From assembly GCA_026874595.1 (NCBI GenBank), contig CM049315.1:9523664-9587663 (forward strand): a stretch of 64,000 nt of DNA, given 5' to 3'. The notes under the pieces were generated by a model. The model ran no database searches, was not told where the DNA came from, and saw only the letters and a list, made by a program, of their open reading frames with translations. Both the position numbers and the translations under genes were made by a program. Position 1 is the first letter of the stretch, and every line of letters begins with the position of its first letter. Origin of the DNA: Sipunculus nudus. Lineage: Eukaryota; Annelida; Sipuncula; Golfingiida; Sipunculidae. Positions 34,901 through 40,618 of the stretch are shown one piece after another.

Positions 34901-35450
34901 TAAATGTAAATTAGCTAAGCTATTGGAAGGTTTTTTCAAGACAAGAACTTATCCAAGGACAGAAATTTTGGATTAATACAATAGTTCATTTAGTGTCAGT
35001 ATTAACAGGAACATGTTATTGTATTTTCTCAGCACAGAAATTAACATCTCCTAGTCAGCCGTCCGGTAAATGTCATGCTGTTTAAGAGATTTGATATTTT
35101 ATTTCTTGTGTATAGAAATTAACAGATTCAATTTTTGTATCCAGGTCTGCCATCTTGCAAATGTCAAGCCATAAAATGTGAAAGGGGGCCTAAATTTCTC
35201 TTTTGTGTGAATGGGAATTTCCAGTCTGAGTGTGTGAATGGTACACTTTGCATTCTGACCTTGATTAGAAGACAAATTACAGAGGGTTGTGCCAAATGCA
35301 TGTCAGAATGTAAGCATGTAAAACATGGAATTAATTACATGATTTTGTGTGCCCCGTTTTCAGGCTGGCAACAGCAGTACGTACATCCAGGAGGCCTTCC
35401 AGCTTCTCCTTCCAACACTTCAGCAAGCTGTGCTGGAATCAATGACGTGA
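7162..35450 (+). CDS. FAM114A2: FAM114A family protein (FAM114A2/NOXP20-like), 13 coding exons
   Basis: Thirteen exons join in phase to 650 codons with stop: 7162-7803, 9243-9330, 9822-9959, 10265-10428, 10807-10941, 11508-11613, 12187-12345, 19836-19924, 20211-20279, 28145-28284, 28799-28874, 30054-30110, 35364-35450. Residues 1-214 are acidic, Lys/Ser/Pro-rich and look disordered. Tryptophan motifs follow, GGWGGWGSWGSSLL (about 216-229) and GSWLGSWG (about 322), then the DUF719 region with TLDVLETVGKKT, NFGALFDESQGLVHLEALEML (about 416-436) and an alpha-helical C-terminus ending LQQAVLESMT. Human FAM114A1 and A2 are 563 and 505 residues; the excess here is in the N-terminal tail. Vertebrate members are reported as Rab2-associated Golgi/secretory factors, and A1 (NOXP20) is expressed in neural precursors; the biochemical role is not settled. 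I cannot say whether it is closer to A1 or A2, and invertebrates probably have one gene. Introns of 5 to 8 kb are mostly repeats. Confidence 0.92.
7899..7950. repeat. (TA)n microsatellite
   Basis: Nearly pure TA dinucleotide just after FAM114 exon 1. Confidence 0.95.
8380..9072 (+). mobile_element. AGGTCA-type core array (N family), copy 0
   Basis: Starts with 'ttgcaggaggggatatagtaa' and a short GTCTGTCTGTCC stretch, followed by four to five ~140-bp monomers containing 'gaggtca..ggtcaaaggtcaagg', 'ttaagccaaac' and 'cctttca'. The same monomer type recurs at 31.1-31.9, 33.5-34.3 and, inverted, at 58.5-59.3 kb. No transposase. Confidence 0.6.
9243..9330 (+). CDS. FAM114A2: FAM114 coding exon 2 (tryptophan motif)
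   Basis: Acceptor TTTCAG|AG, donor GTAG|GTGAGT. Encodes SGGWGGWGSWGSSLLNTVQS and DTFASSV, the family hallmark. 88 nt, leaves phase 1. Confidence 0.92.
9331..9821. other. FAM114 intron between exons 2 and 3
   Basis: No recognisable repeat, RNA gene or extra exon. Confidence 0.5.
9822..9959 (+). CDS. FAM114A2: FAM114 coding exon 3
   Basis: Acceptor CTGCAG|GA, donor AAAG|GTATGG. Encodes GEGLNTVLETAETALGAPDP and a charged segment. 138 nt, phase 1 kept. Confidence 0.9.
9960..10264. other. FAM114 intron between exons 3 and 4
   Basis: Nothing recognisable apart from splice signals. Confidence 0.5.
10265..10428 (+). CDS. FAM114A2: FAM114 coding exon 4 (second tryptophan motif)
   Basis: Acceptor TTTTAG|GA, donor ACA|GTGAGT. 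Encodes an acidic linker then NGSWLGSWGTKNSWGLSGIS and DMVQST. 164 nt returns to phase 0. Confidence 0.9.
10429..10806. other. FAM114 intron between exons 4 and 5
   Basis: Nothing recognisable. The open frame at 10629-10868 starts in the intron and is out of phase with exon 5. Confidence 0.5.
10807..10941 (+). CDS. FAM114A2: FAM114 coding exon 5
   Basis: Acceptor TTCCAG|AGC, donor CAG|GTTTGT. Encodes SKNLVTGTLDVLETVGKKTF and ETLAEGDHGL, matching the family's conserved DTLE..GKKT stretch. 45 codons, phase 0. Confidence 0.9.
11400..11518 (+). repeat. Tandem duplication of the exon 6 splice-acceptor region (about 57 bp x 2)
   Basis: 11405-11460 and 11462-11518 align: 'tgatggatatttcatgaca' / 'tgatggatattttatgaca', then TTGTATTACAG / TTGTGTTACAG, then CTAATGAACGAG / CTACTGAGGGAG. 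The upstream copy carries a complete AG acceptor (11450-11451) and a degenerate copy of the exon's first 12 bases, followed at once by TGA. Confidence 0.8.
11508..11613 (+). CDS. FAM114A2: FAM114 coding exon 6
   Basis: Acceptor GTTACAG|CTA, donor CAGG|GTAAAT. Encodes LLREAKEEASERAKLEEEYE and NFGALFDESQ. 106 nt, leaves phase 1. A near-copy of this acceptor lies 56 bases upstream (AG at 11450-11451). Confidence 0.92.
11614..12186. other. FAM114 intron between exons 6 and 7
   Basis: AT-rich, no recognised repeat or exon. Confidence 0.5.
12187..12345 (+). CDS. FAM114A2: FAM114 coding exon 7
   Basis: Acceptor TACCAG|GT, donor GAAG|GTGTGT. Encodes GLVHLEALEMLSNQCEVKVQ, a strongly conserved DUF719 segment, then a Gln-rich stretch and FQLEDLDDE. 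159 nt, phase 1. Confidence 0.92.
12367..16688 (+). mobile_element. HINE-like element B, copy 1 (interrupted by element A1)
   Basis: The 5' end is AGCTCAGCTGACT..ATTCATCTGAGCT, an imperfect hairpin, followed by a CCGTCCGTC microsatellite (about 12410-12465). Two ~680-bp core monomers follow (12465-13080 and 13085-13760; shared phrases 'cctaatatcaaaa', 'catgccagaaat', 'gggcccaaacataatg', 'ttaaattttgccca'). A unique tail (13760-14343, 16054-16688) is interrupted by A1. There is no 3' terminal palindrome: the sequence runs directly into the 5' hairpin of copy 2, so the copies are tandem. No coding capacity. Confidence 0.65.
14344..16053 (+). mobile_element. HINE-like element A1, complete, 1.71 kb
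   Basis: Begins ATGCCCCCGCCAC-AAA-GTGGCC.. (hairpin) and has a CCGTCCTTCC microsatellite (14390-14430). Nine ~180-bp monomers follow, with 'gcctgcagatattggcctga' at 14461, 14641, 14821, 15001 and onward. It ends GGCGGGGGCAT (16020-16030), hairpin GTGTCG-TTC-CGACAC, AT, CTAG at 16050-16053. ATGCCCCCGCC and GGCGGGGGCAT are perfect 11-bp subterminal inverted repeats. Flanks are T-runs without a target duplication. The features (subterminal inverted repeats, 3' hairpin, CTAG, T|T insertion) are those described for Helentron-derived non-autonomous elements. Confidence 0.75.
16689..18799 (+). mobile_element. HINE-like element B, copy 2 (uninterrupted)
   Basis: 5' hairpin AGCTCAACTGACT-ATA-AGTCATCTGAGCT, CCGTCCGTCCGT microsatellite at 16737-16766, one core monomer, a second one largely deleted (about 17400-17560), then the same unique tail as copy 1 without the A1 insertion (the site at about 18075-18085 is empty). 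The 3' end is CAGCTGAGCG + palindrome GACCCATGGGTC + CCTTG-TTT, present twice in tandem (to 18754 and to 18799). GCTCAGCTG and CAGCTGAGC form subterminal inverted repeats. Confidence 0.65.
18800..19835. other. FAM114 intron 7, unique-looking part
   Basis: About 1 kb without a recognised repeat, exon or RNA gene before exon 8. Confidence 0.5.
19836..19924 (+). CDS. FAM114A2: FAM114 coding exon 8
   Basis: Acceptor TATCAG|AT after a 7.5-kb repeat-filled intron, donor CAG|GTAAGT. Encodes EVEDQDFNLLVGACLKNLAI and GLNPDKLLQ. 89 nt, back to phase 0. Confidence 0.9.
20211..20279 (+). CDS. FAM114A2: FAM114 coding exon 9
   Basis: Acceptor TTGCAG|GCC, donor AAG|GTATGT. Encodes ARDQSHEWVNTTTERDWEKK and EAK. 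23 codons, phase 0. Confidence 0.88.
20426..23690 (+). mobile_element. HINE-like element B, copy 3
   Basis: 5' hairpin (AGCTCAGCTGACT..GGTCATCTGAG), GTCCGTCGTCC microsatellite, a core monomer (20520-21060), and a second core monomer (about 21240-21840) carrying an internal duplication of 'atgaacataccaaaaattaggtca' fragments near 21440-21490. A C-run at 21971 and a divergent AT-rich tail follow. The 3' end is CAGCTGAGCACCGT + GACCCATGGGTC + CCTTG at 23687-23690. Whether the whole 3.3 kb is one insertion is inferred from the matching ends. Confidence 0.5.
23697..27584 (+). mobile_element. HINE-like element C, interrupted by a nested element
   Basis: The 5' end AGCTCAGCTGACTGTAAGTCATCTGAGCT lies directly after the 3' end of the previous element. 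A short CCGTCCGTC block is followed by ~285-bp core monomers with 'ggacctagaatcttcattct', 'gaaattaggtctctgttacc' and 'ggtggcgccacctgtattt'. It is interrupted in a T-run at 24383/26389 and continues 26389-27584, ending AAGCGTCAT + GACCCATGGGTC + ACTTG. The ends match element B but the core differs. Confidence 0.6.
24384..26388 (+). mobile_element. Nested, apparently chimeric HINE-like insertion (B-type 5' end, A-type 3' end)
   Basis: Starts with the B hairpin AGCTCAGCTGACT-ATA-AGTCATCTGAGCT and CCGTCCGTC repeats, then one B core monomer (to about 25100), a C-run at 25245-25268, two ~270-bp D-like monomers (25440-25985) and about two A-type monomers (25998-26340). It ends with A's GGCGGGGGCAT, a diverged hairpin and CTAG at 26385-26388. 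It splits element C exactly within a T-run, so both ends behave as true termini of a single insertion. Confidence 0.55.
27585..28144. other. FAM114 intron 9, distal part
   Basis: No recognised repeat beyond a short G-run at 27843-27852. It ends with the acceptor of exon 10. Confidence 0.5.
28145..28284 (+). CDS. FAM114A2: FAM114 coding exon 10
   Basis: Acceptor TTCCAG|GAG, donor CCAG|GTACTG. Encodes EIHQRAMQSLAEVSARTVET then FHKVGELVL and ITRAKELA. 140 nt, leaves phase 2. Preceded by a 7.9-kb intron made of nested elements. Confidence 0.9.
28285..28798. other. FAM114 intron 10
   Basis: AT-rich, nothing recognisable. Confidence 0.5.
28799..28874 (+). CDS. FAM114A2: FAM114 coding exon 11
   Basis: Acceptor TTTCAG|TTT, donor ATT|GTGAGT. 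Encodes SLTRVMVTEVGILSSRFSRC and LNTTAI. 76 nt, phase 0. Confidence 0.88.
28875..30053. other. FAM114 intron 11
   Basis: No recognised repeat except a short TA run at 30006-30026. The open frame 28906-29223 has no family resemblance or splice context. Confidence 0.5.
30054..30110 (+). CDS. FAM114A2: FAM114 coding exon 12
   Basis: Acceptor GCCACAG|GAA, donor GAG|GTCAGT. Encodes EATKDQDLVNPLITIIYLE. 19 codons, phase 0. Confidence 0.85.
30205..30440 (+). mobile_element. Degenerate SINE-like sequence
   Basis: Contains 'ggttcaatccttagcatggc' (B-box-like GGTTCAATCC) and downstream 'ggttttctccagtttcctcc', a phrase resembling the conserved central/3' domain of many molluscan SINEs. No clear A box or target duplication. 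Identification is tentative. Confidence 0.4.
30467..30835 (+). mobile_element. Truncated HINE-like element C copy
   Basis: 5' end AGCTCAGCTGACT-AAGTCAACTGAGGT, GTCCGTCGTCC, then one C-type monomer ending 'tggtgccacctgtatttttt', where the next element begins in a T-run. Confidence 0.55.
30836..33258 (+). mobile_element. HINE-like element N1 with AGGTCA core array
   Basis: 5' AGCTCAGCTGAC..GTCATGCTGGGCT and a CCGTCCGGACGGCCGTCCGTCC stretch are followed by five ~140-bp monomers (31070-31920), each with AGGTCA clusters. At 32400-33200 comes a different, AT-rich sequence with 'tgtcagaartccaatatgg' repeated twice. The 3' end is CAGCTGAGCGTCAT + GACCCATGGGTC + ACTTG at 33254-33258. The middle may include a second insertion. 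Confidence 0.5.
33259..34374 (+). mobile_element. HINE-like element N2
   Basis: Begins 'tttaatatgaaatgacaaca', GTCTGTCCGTCTGTCTGTC microsatellite (33370-33392), AGGTCA-bearing monomers alternating with 'ttccagatgataac' segments, and 3' TTCAGCTGAGCGTCG + ACCCCATGGGTCC + TTAG. The whole unit has an inverted, diverged counterpart at 58412-59573. Confidence 0.6.
34375..35363. other. FAM114 intron 12, distal part
   Basis: No recognised repeat or exon before coding exon 13. Confidence 0.5.
35364..35450 (+). CDS. FAM114A2: FAM114 coding exon 13 (stop)
   Basis: Acceptor TTTTCAG|GCT. Encodes AGNSSTYIQEAFQLLLPTLQ then QAVLESMT and TGA at 35448-35450. The larger open frame 35135-35662 is out of phase with the preceding exon and was not used. 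Confidence 0.88.
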   Translation, partial: AGNSSTYIQEAFQLLLPTLQQAVLESMT

Positions 35451-35695
35451 TGCTGTGCGGAACTGGTTCAAGAAGTCATTGTACTGCGCCAGCAGTATTA
35501 GCGGACCAGTCTAACTGTCTGCTCTGGTCATGTCATCTCATAACCATCAAAGATAACAGAACATTTGGAATTTCCAGCCAGAAAAGCAGGGGCAGCTGCC
35601 TTCAAAGTCGTCCGGGCTTTACCAAAAAAATAACCGATGTCTGTTCATCATGTGAAGTGTAACAGTCAGTCAAAAATAAAATTGTGATTTAGTGC
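35451..35695 (+). terminator. FAM114A2: FAM114 3'UTR and poly(A) signal
   Basis: The first AATAAA downstream of the stop is at 35675-35680, giving a 3'UTR of roughly 240 nt. The exact cleavage site cannot be read from sequence. Confidence 0.6.
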
Positions 35696-35793
35696 AAGCG
35701 CAACTATACTATGCGACCAATTCAAATATAATGCCTTGAGCTTCATAGCATGGATTATTTTCTATTATCAGCAGACTGCCCCATTCTACCTCA

Positions 35794-35858
<65 letters not shown>

Positions 35859-35863
35859 ATATA
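35794..35863. repeat. (TG)n(TA)n(TG)n compound microsatellite
   Basis: A TA core of about 45 bp flanked on both sides by short TG runs, downstream of FAM114. Confidence 0.95.
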
Positions 35864-36660
35864 ATTACACTAACAATAAGGTTTGCATTATAATCATGAC
35901 TGTTTATGAGATTGATTAATGATATCACCCAGTGAGCTTTGCATTTATTTTGTCGTGGTTTATTTTAAGATCTGATTAAATAAGTATCATTAATTGGTTT
36001 ATAATACTAAAACCTCAGTGTTTTGGTATATAGTTGAGACTAGTTATTTAACATAAAAAGAGCCAGACATTTACATGAAAGCATAGTTGCTCAACATGCC
36101 AAGTATGATTGGCAGTTGTAAGGTACATCAAGAAGTTTTAATGGAAAAGAGCGCATACTCCCCGGTTTATGGCTGGTGTGATGTTACATGTGGAATCTGA
36201 TAAGAACCTCTCACCCAGGTGTGAAACCCGACTCCCGTGGCTGTTGGTGCCAGGCAGTCCAGACTCACCACGGCCACCTGAGAACTGTCAACCTGACCTA
36301 AATCTCAGGCTGTTACTTTCAGCCTATAGGGCTCAGGTTTGTGGCATATATATGTTAATACATTATATAATATAAAGATAACCATTAAAGGGAATTCTAT
36401 AGCATAAATGTGAAGACTGGGGAATCTGACCATCATGTAGGAACAAGCTCTGTTTTTTTATGTCATTTAAACTGCTTCACTGTTAAACACTCATTACTGG
36501 TATTTATTTCTCAGTTCAAGAGTTCCAGCTGAATATTAGATATAATTTAATTTCTATTATGTTATGATTTTCTCCCGAGTTTTTGTTATGATTCTGACGT
36601 CATCTCTGTGCAGTTATTAAGGATATATAACTATGACATTTTTATATAATACATTGTTCT
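35864..36660. other. Intergenic sequence 3' of FAM114
   Basis: The GC-richer patch 36165-36345 ('tctcacccaggtgtgaaaccc', 'gactcaccacggccacctg') looks like a repeat fragment, but I cannot assign it. The rest is AT-rich without features. Confidence 0.35.
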
Positions 36661-36662
36661 AC

Positions 36663-36893
36663 AAGTATGGACTTTCTACAAGTATGTCCTGGGGTATGGA
36701 CTTTCTACAGGTATGTCCTGGGGTATGGAGTTCTACAAGTATGTCCTGGGGTATGGACTTTCTACCAGTATGTCCTGGGGTATGGACTTTCTACAAGTAT
36801 ATCCTTGGGTATGGACTTTCTCCCAGTATGTCCTGGGGTATGGACTTTTACAAGTATGTCCTGGGGTATGGACTTTTATAAGTATGTCCTGTT
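36663..36893 (+). repeat. Minisatellite, 29-bp unit, about 8 copies
   Basis: The unit holds 'tatggactttctacaagtat' followed by 'gtcctgggg', with minor variants. Frames crossing it (for example repeats of YVLGYGLS) are artefacts. Confidence 0.95.
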
Positions 36894-37569
36894 TGCAGAA
36901 TACTGTATCAGAATTATACCATAGACTATTGGTGAACACTGCTTTTATTGCATACCCTGTATCACTTTGCAAAAATTTTCACAGCCTAAAAATGATTCTT
37001 GGTCAAGAAAAATTGAACATTTGTTACCAGTAAAGGTACAGATTTAGGCACTTTCTGTACTTTGTACTAATAAGATGTCATTCATTGTGCCAAGTAACAC
37101 CCCCTGAAGTCAAACCAAGAACCAGTAATTTGTTATAGCAAATGTTGATAATCTAAAATATTTGATAATCTAAAGTATGCTGTTACAAAACAATGTATAT
37201 GAACTTGGGCATCTTCTGCAGAGTTACTCATATGATGGCAGAATGATGATGTTTGAGTGAGGACTGACAATTATGTATGTTGATAGTCTTTACTGTTTTC
37301 ATGAACAATAGATGATGTAAATGACAACAGTCTTCACAACAGTCTTCTTTGTGGAGTCCTGTGCAATACCTATCTAAAATTTTATAGTTATTCCTATGCA
37401 AATGTCATGAGCAAACTTGAATAATAAATCAGCATCATATATCAAGGTGTTGTCTTTCAATATCGAGCTAGATGTGTAAACTGTGATCAGGTCATAATTT
37501 CTGAACATTCCTGAGATATTTTGAAACTAGAAATCTGGCATCACAGTTACCATAGTATCCCAAGACAAT

Positions 37570-37595
37570 TAACCCGCCCCCCCCCCCCCCCCCTT
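37570..37595. repeat. Poly(C) tract
   Basis: Run of about 17 C in intergenic sequence, adjoining the start of the next repeat array. Confidence 0.9.
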
Positions 37596-37619
37596 TAAGA
37601 GTAGGTCCTATCTTCAGCA

Positions 37620-38900
37620 GCATTTACTCACACTTGGAAAGTGACCATACCATGCAAGATTTCAGGCCAATACACCAATCCAATACATCAAGTGCATCAA
37701 TGTATTCTGTAAAATCAGAACAGCAGGTGGCAACACCTGTCTGGTCCACAACAAAGCCATCGAAGACAGATAAACATATCATGGCTGACTCATCCATCCA
37801 CTTCTCGGCTATACCCAAAGCATATAGGTGGATGGACACCTACCAAAGCCAGCTGCAGATGGCTCCACCAGTCTTGAATACAAGATAGAAGTATCCAAGA
37901 TCAACAGACATGAACAATTTCAGCCTAATCTGTCCATTAGTTTTTGACATATGCTTACAGTACTGTCAAGTGGCAATGATGGGGTATTAATCAGCGTGAA
38001 AACAAGATAAGGACAGAAGGTGGCACCACCTGTCCTCTGCAATAGACAATACTATCCAAGATCTTATGTCAACTTGATTTTTGGACCAAGTCATGCATCA
38101 TTTATTGAGATATTTATGATTTTGTGTGAATTTTACTACATATGGCAATATTCAAGGTCAAGGCCACTTTCAAAGGAAATTTCATGACCCCAATTGAAAT
38201 ATGCATCATCCCATAACCCATATCTATGTATATGCATAATACAAATAAAATCTGTCCATTAGTTTTTGACTTGTTATGCTCACAGTACCATCAAGTGGCA
38301 ATGATGGCAGTATTAAACGGCATGAAAACAAGAATAGGATAATAGGTGGCCCACCAGTTTCCGGTACATGAAAACACTATCCAAGATCTTCTGTCAACTT
38401 GATTTTTGGATCAATCCATGCAAGATTTCTTGAGATATTAAAGATTTGTGTGATTTTCCCCCAAAATAGACCTTTTCAGGGTCAAGGTCACTCTCTTAGT
38501 AATCATGACTCCATTTTAAATAGGCTTCGTCTATACACATGTCAAGTTTTGTAAAGGTCTGTGAAACATTTTTTTGAGTTGCCTCACCTGAAAGAAATCT
38601 CTGCGGTGGCGGAGCCACCATGCCTTAACCATAACCACCATCCCCTTATCTGGGGATACAATAATGTCCTTTTTCCACTACCACCAGGGAGGTTATGTTT
38701 TCACCTGTGTCAAATACTACTGCACCATTTTGAGCCAAAGTTAGGTTTTGTTGGGATTTTTCGGTCAAATGGTTTCAAAACTTGCCAGTTGGATGTAACA
38801 GACAGACAGACGCAAACAGGAACAGACAGATGCATAAACAGACAGAAACACTCAGAACAATGGATCATAACTGCTAAAACTGAGCCACAATGACCTAAAT
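37620..38900 (-). mobile_element. HINE-like element with ~320-bp monomers, probably minus-oriented
   Basis: Two to three monomers share 'ctgtccattagtttttgac', 'tcaagtggcaatgatgg', 'ggtggcaccacctgtcc' and 'tatccaagatctt' (37930-38250, 38250-38570). Toward 38810-38860 comes a GACAGACAGA-type microsatellite, which on the reverse strand is the GTCTGTCT block found near the 5' end of the other elements. Termini are not clear. Confidence 0.45.
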
Positions 38901-38904
38901 TCAA

Positions 38905-39859
38905 GAATTATTTCAGGATCTTTCTAGGTTTGGAAAACTGTTTTAATACAAAGGTTCTTTTAAGGCACTTTCTGGAGTCTGGAGAAAAACCCGGAAAGCT
39001 GCTATTTTCATTCATTTATTTTTGCCAAAATAAACCCTCTGAAATGTCAATGGAAAAAAAAGTATGAAATAGTGAAACAAATCCTTGTCACGCCAGGCCT
39101 CATTCCCAGGGTAATACTCACTCTACACCAATGGCAGATCAGATTTTTGTGGGCAGCATGGCTCAGATACTGTGGTTGTCTTTTTGTTTGTGAGGGTTTC
39201 AAATTTAAAATATTAACAGGAAATAGGAAACCTTTCTCAATATGAAGCGCCATCTACAAAAGAGAACTGTCATTTTTTACGGTAGCCTCAACGGCATGTC
39301 ATGTAATATATCTTCAAAGGCAAAATATCAATATTTTAAATATTAAAAGATCTTTAATGATACTCGTAAATCAAAGACTGATATTATGAATTATTTTCAG
39401 ATGTTTAACATTTTTTTGCCAATTAATGAAAACTTGTTTGATGTCCCCTTGGGTCCTAATTAAATTGTTTACCCGCACATCCAATAATTCATGGATAATT
39501 ATTAATATTTCATGTAAATTACCCTCTGTCACAATAATAAAACCCTATCAAAACAATTTAAAGTGAAATTTTCACAAATTTGACCCAGCAAATATGAAGC
39601 CAACCACAGTATTTGTAATAGCACAGGAAACGATTGGCTCCTTTTCTGTTTTGCCTGCCTTCTTTTCATGAATGACTGAGGAATTCAACAGTTCTGCATG
39701 CTCCCTTTCAACAAATATTGGTAGACTCAGAAAGTTTTAAATACCTCTCCCCCTCCCTCCAACAAATTAATGACCTAAAACACAAGTGAATATTTTGGGT
39801 ACTTGTGACAAAACACTGTAAAACACCCACTAAACTCCAAATGTGACATCAGCTGTTCA

Positions 39860-39860
<1 letters not shown>
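38905..39860. other. Intergenic sequence between the convergent genes
   Basis: AT-rich, no recognised gene or element. Confidence 0.5.

Positions 39861-39949
<89 letters not shown>
39861..39949. repeat. (TA)n microsatellite
   Basis: About 89 bp of pure TA near the 3' end of NUP58. Confidence 0.95.
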
Positions 39950-39954
<5 letters not shown>

Positions 39955-40036
39955 CTTTTATTATTATGTGAAATGTTAGCTGATAAATCTACAATAAGTA
40001 TTTATGAAAGAATTATTTATCAACTGATGGTAGTTT

Positions 40037-40421
40037 TTTATTCTCTAAAATTGAAGTCAAGTAGGGGTTTTGTGGCATTGTGTCACAAGAACCTCTATGG
40101 TGTTTTGGTAGAACTTGTGTCCCCTTTTAACACATATTTTTTAAATTTAAAAAGTACCTTTTGTCCAAGTGTGCTTACTTTTACATATTTTTAGAACTTG
40201 CCCAGTTACTTTTACATCCACCATATTGTCCAACAATGTACTCACAAGTTGTTCTCTGAGACTCGGTGCATTACAAATATACTATCTATTGGCTCAGATC
40301 TCTACGTGAAAACGCAATTTACATTGTCCGTTGTGTCCATGATATATATTATAAATGCAAGTGTATCTTCTATTTGGATCTTTGCACAGTCAACACATCT
40401 TTTTCACAGACTGATTTCCCC
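40037..40421 (-). terminator. NUP58: NUP58 3'UTR with candidate poly(A) signal
   Basis: On the minus strand the first AATAAA after the stop is at 40042-40037, giving a 3'UTR of about 400 nt. Another is near 39960. Which one is used is not visible. Confidence 0.45.
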
Positions 40422-40618
40422 TCATGACCTCTTTCCCCTTTTGTTTCCCGCGGGAGGTTTCTGTAGGGGGAACACTTGCCCTTCGGGAGCTGTCCCTGCT
40501 ACGGGAGTTGCTGTACCAGTTGGCTGTGTCTGCTGCTGTGGTGTGCTGAACCCCCCTGTGCTGCTGCTGCCAAACAGGCTGCCAGATGCCATCCCACTGC
40601 TGCCACCAAAACCTGACC
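40422..40618 (-). CDS. NUP58: NUP58 exon 12 (stop, basic tail)
   Basis: Acceptor CTGCAG|GG. Encodes SGFGGSSGMASGSLFGSSST, a Gln/Thr-rich stretch and VFPLQKPPAGNKRGKRS, with TGA at 40424-40422. Separated from exon 11 by a 4.4-kb intron with a SINE and a large minisatellite. Confidence 0.95.

Noticed and set aside
35135-35662. Plus-strand frame of 175 codons around the last FAM114 exon
   Set aside because: It is out of phase with the incoming exon 12 junction. The phase-correct frame gives a family-like C-terminus and an early stop at 35450.
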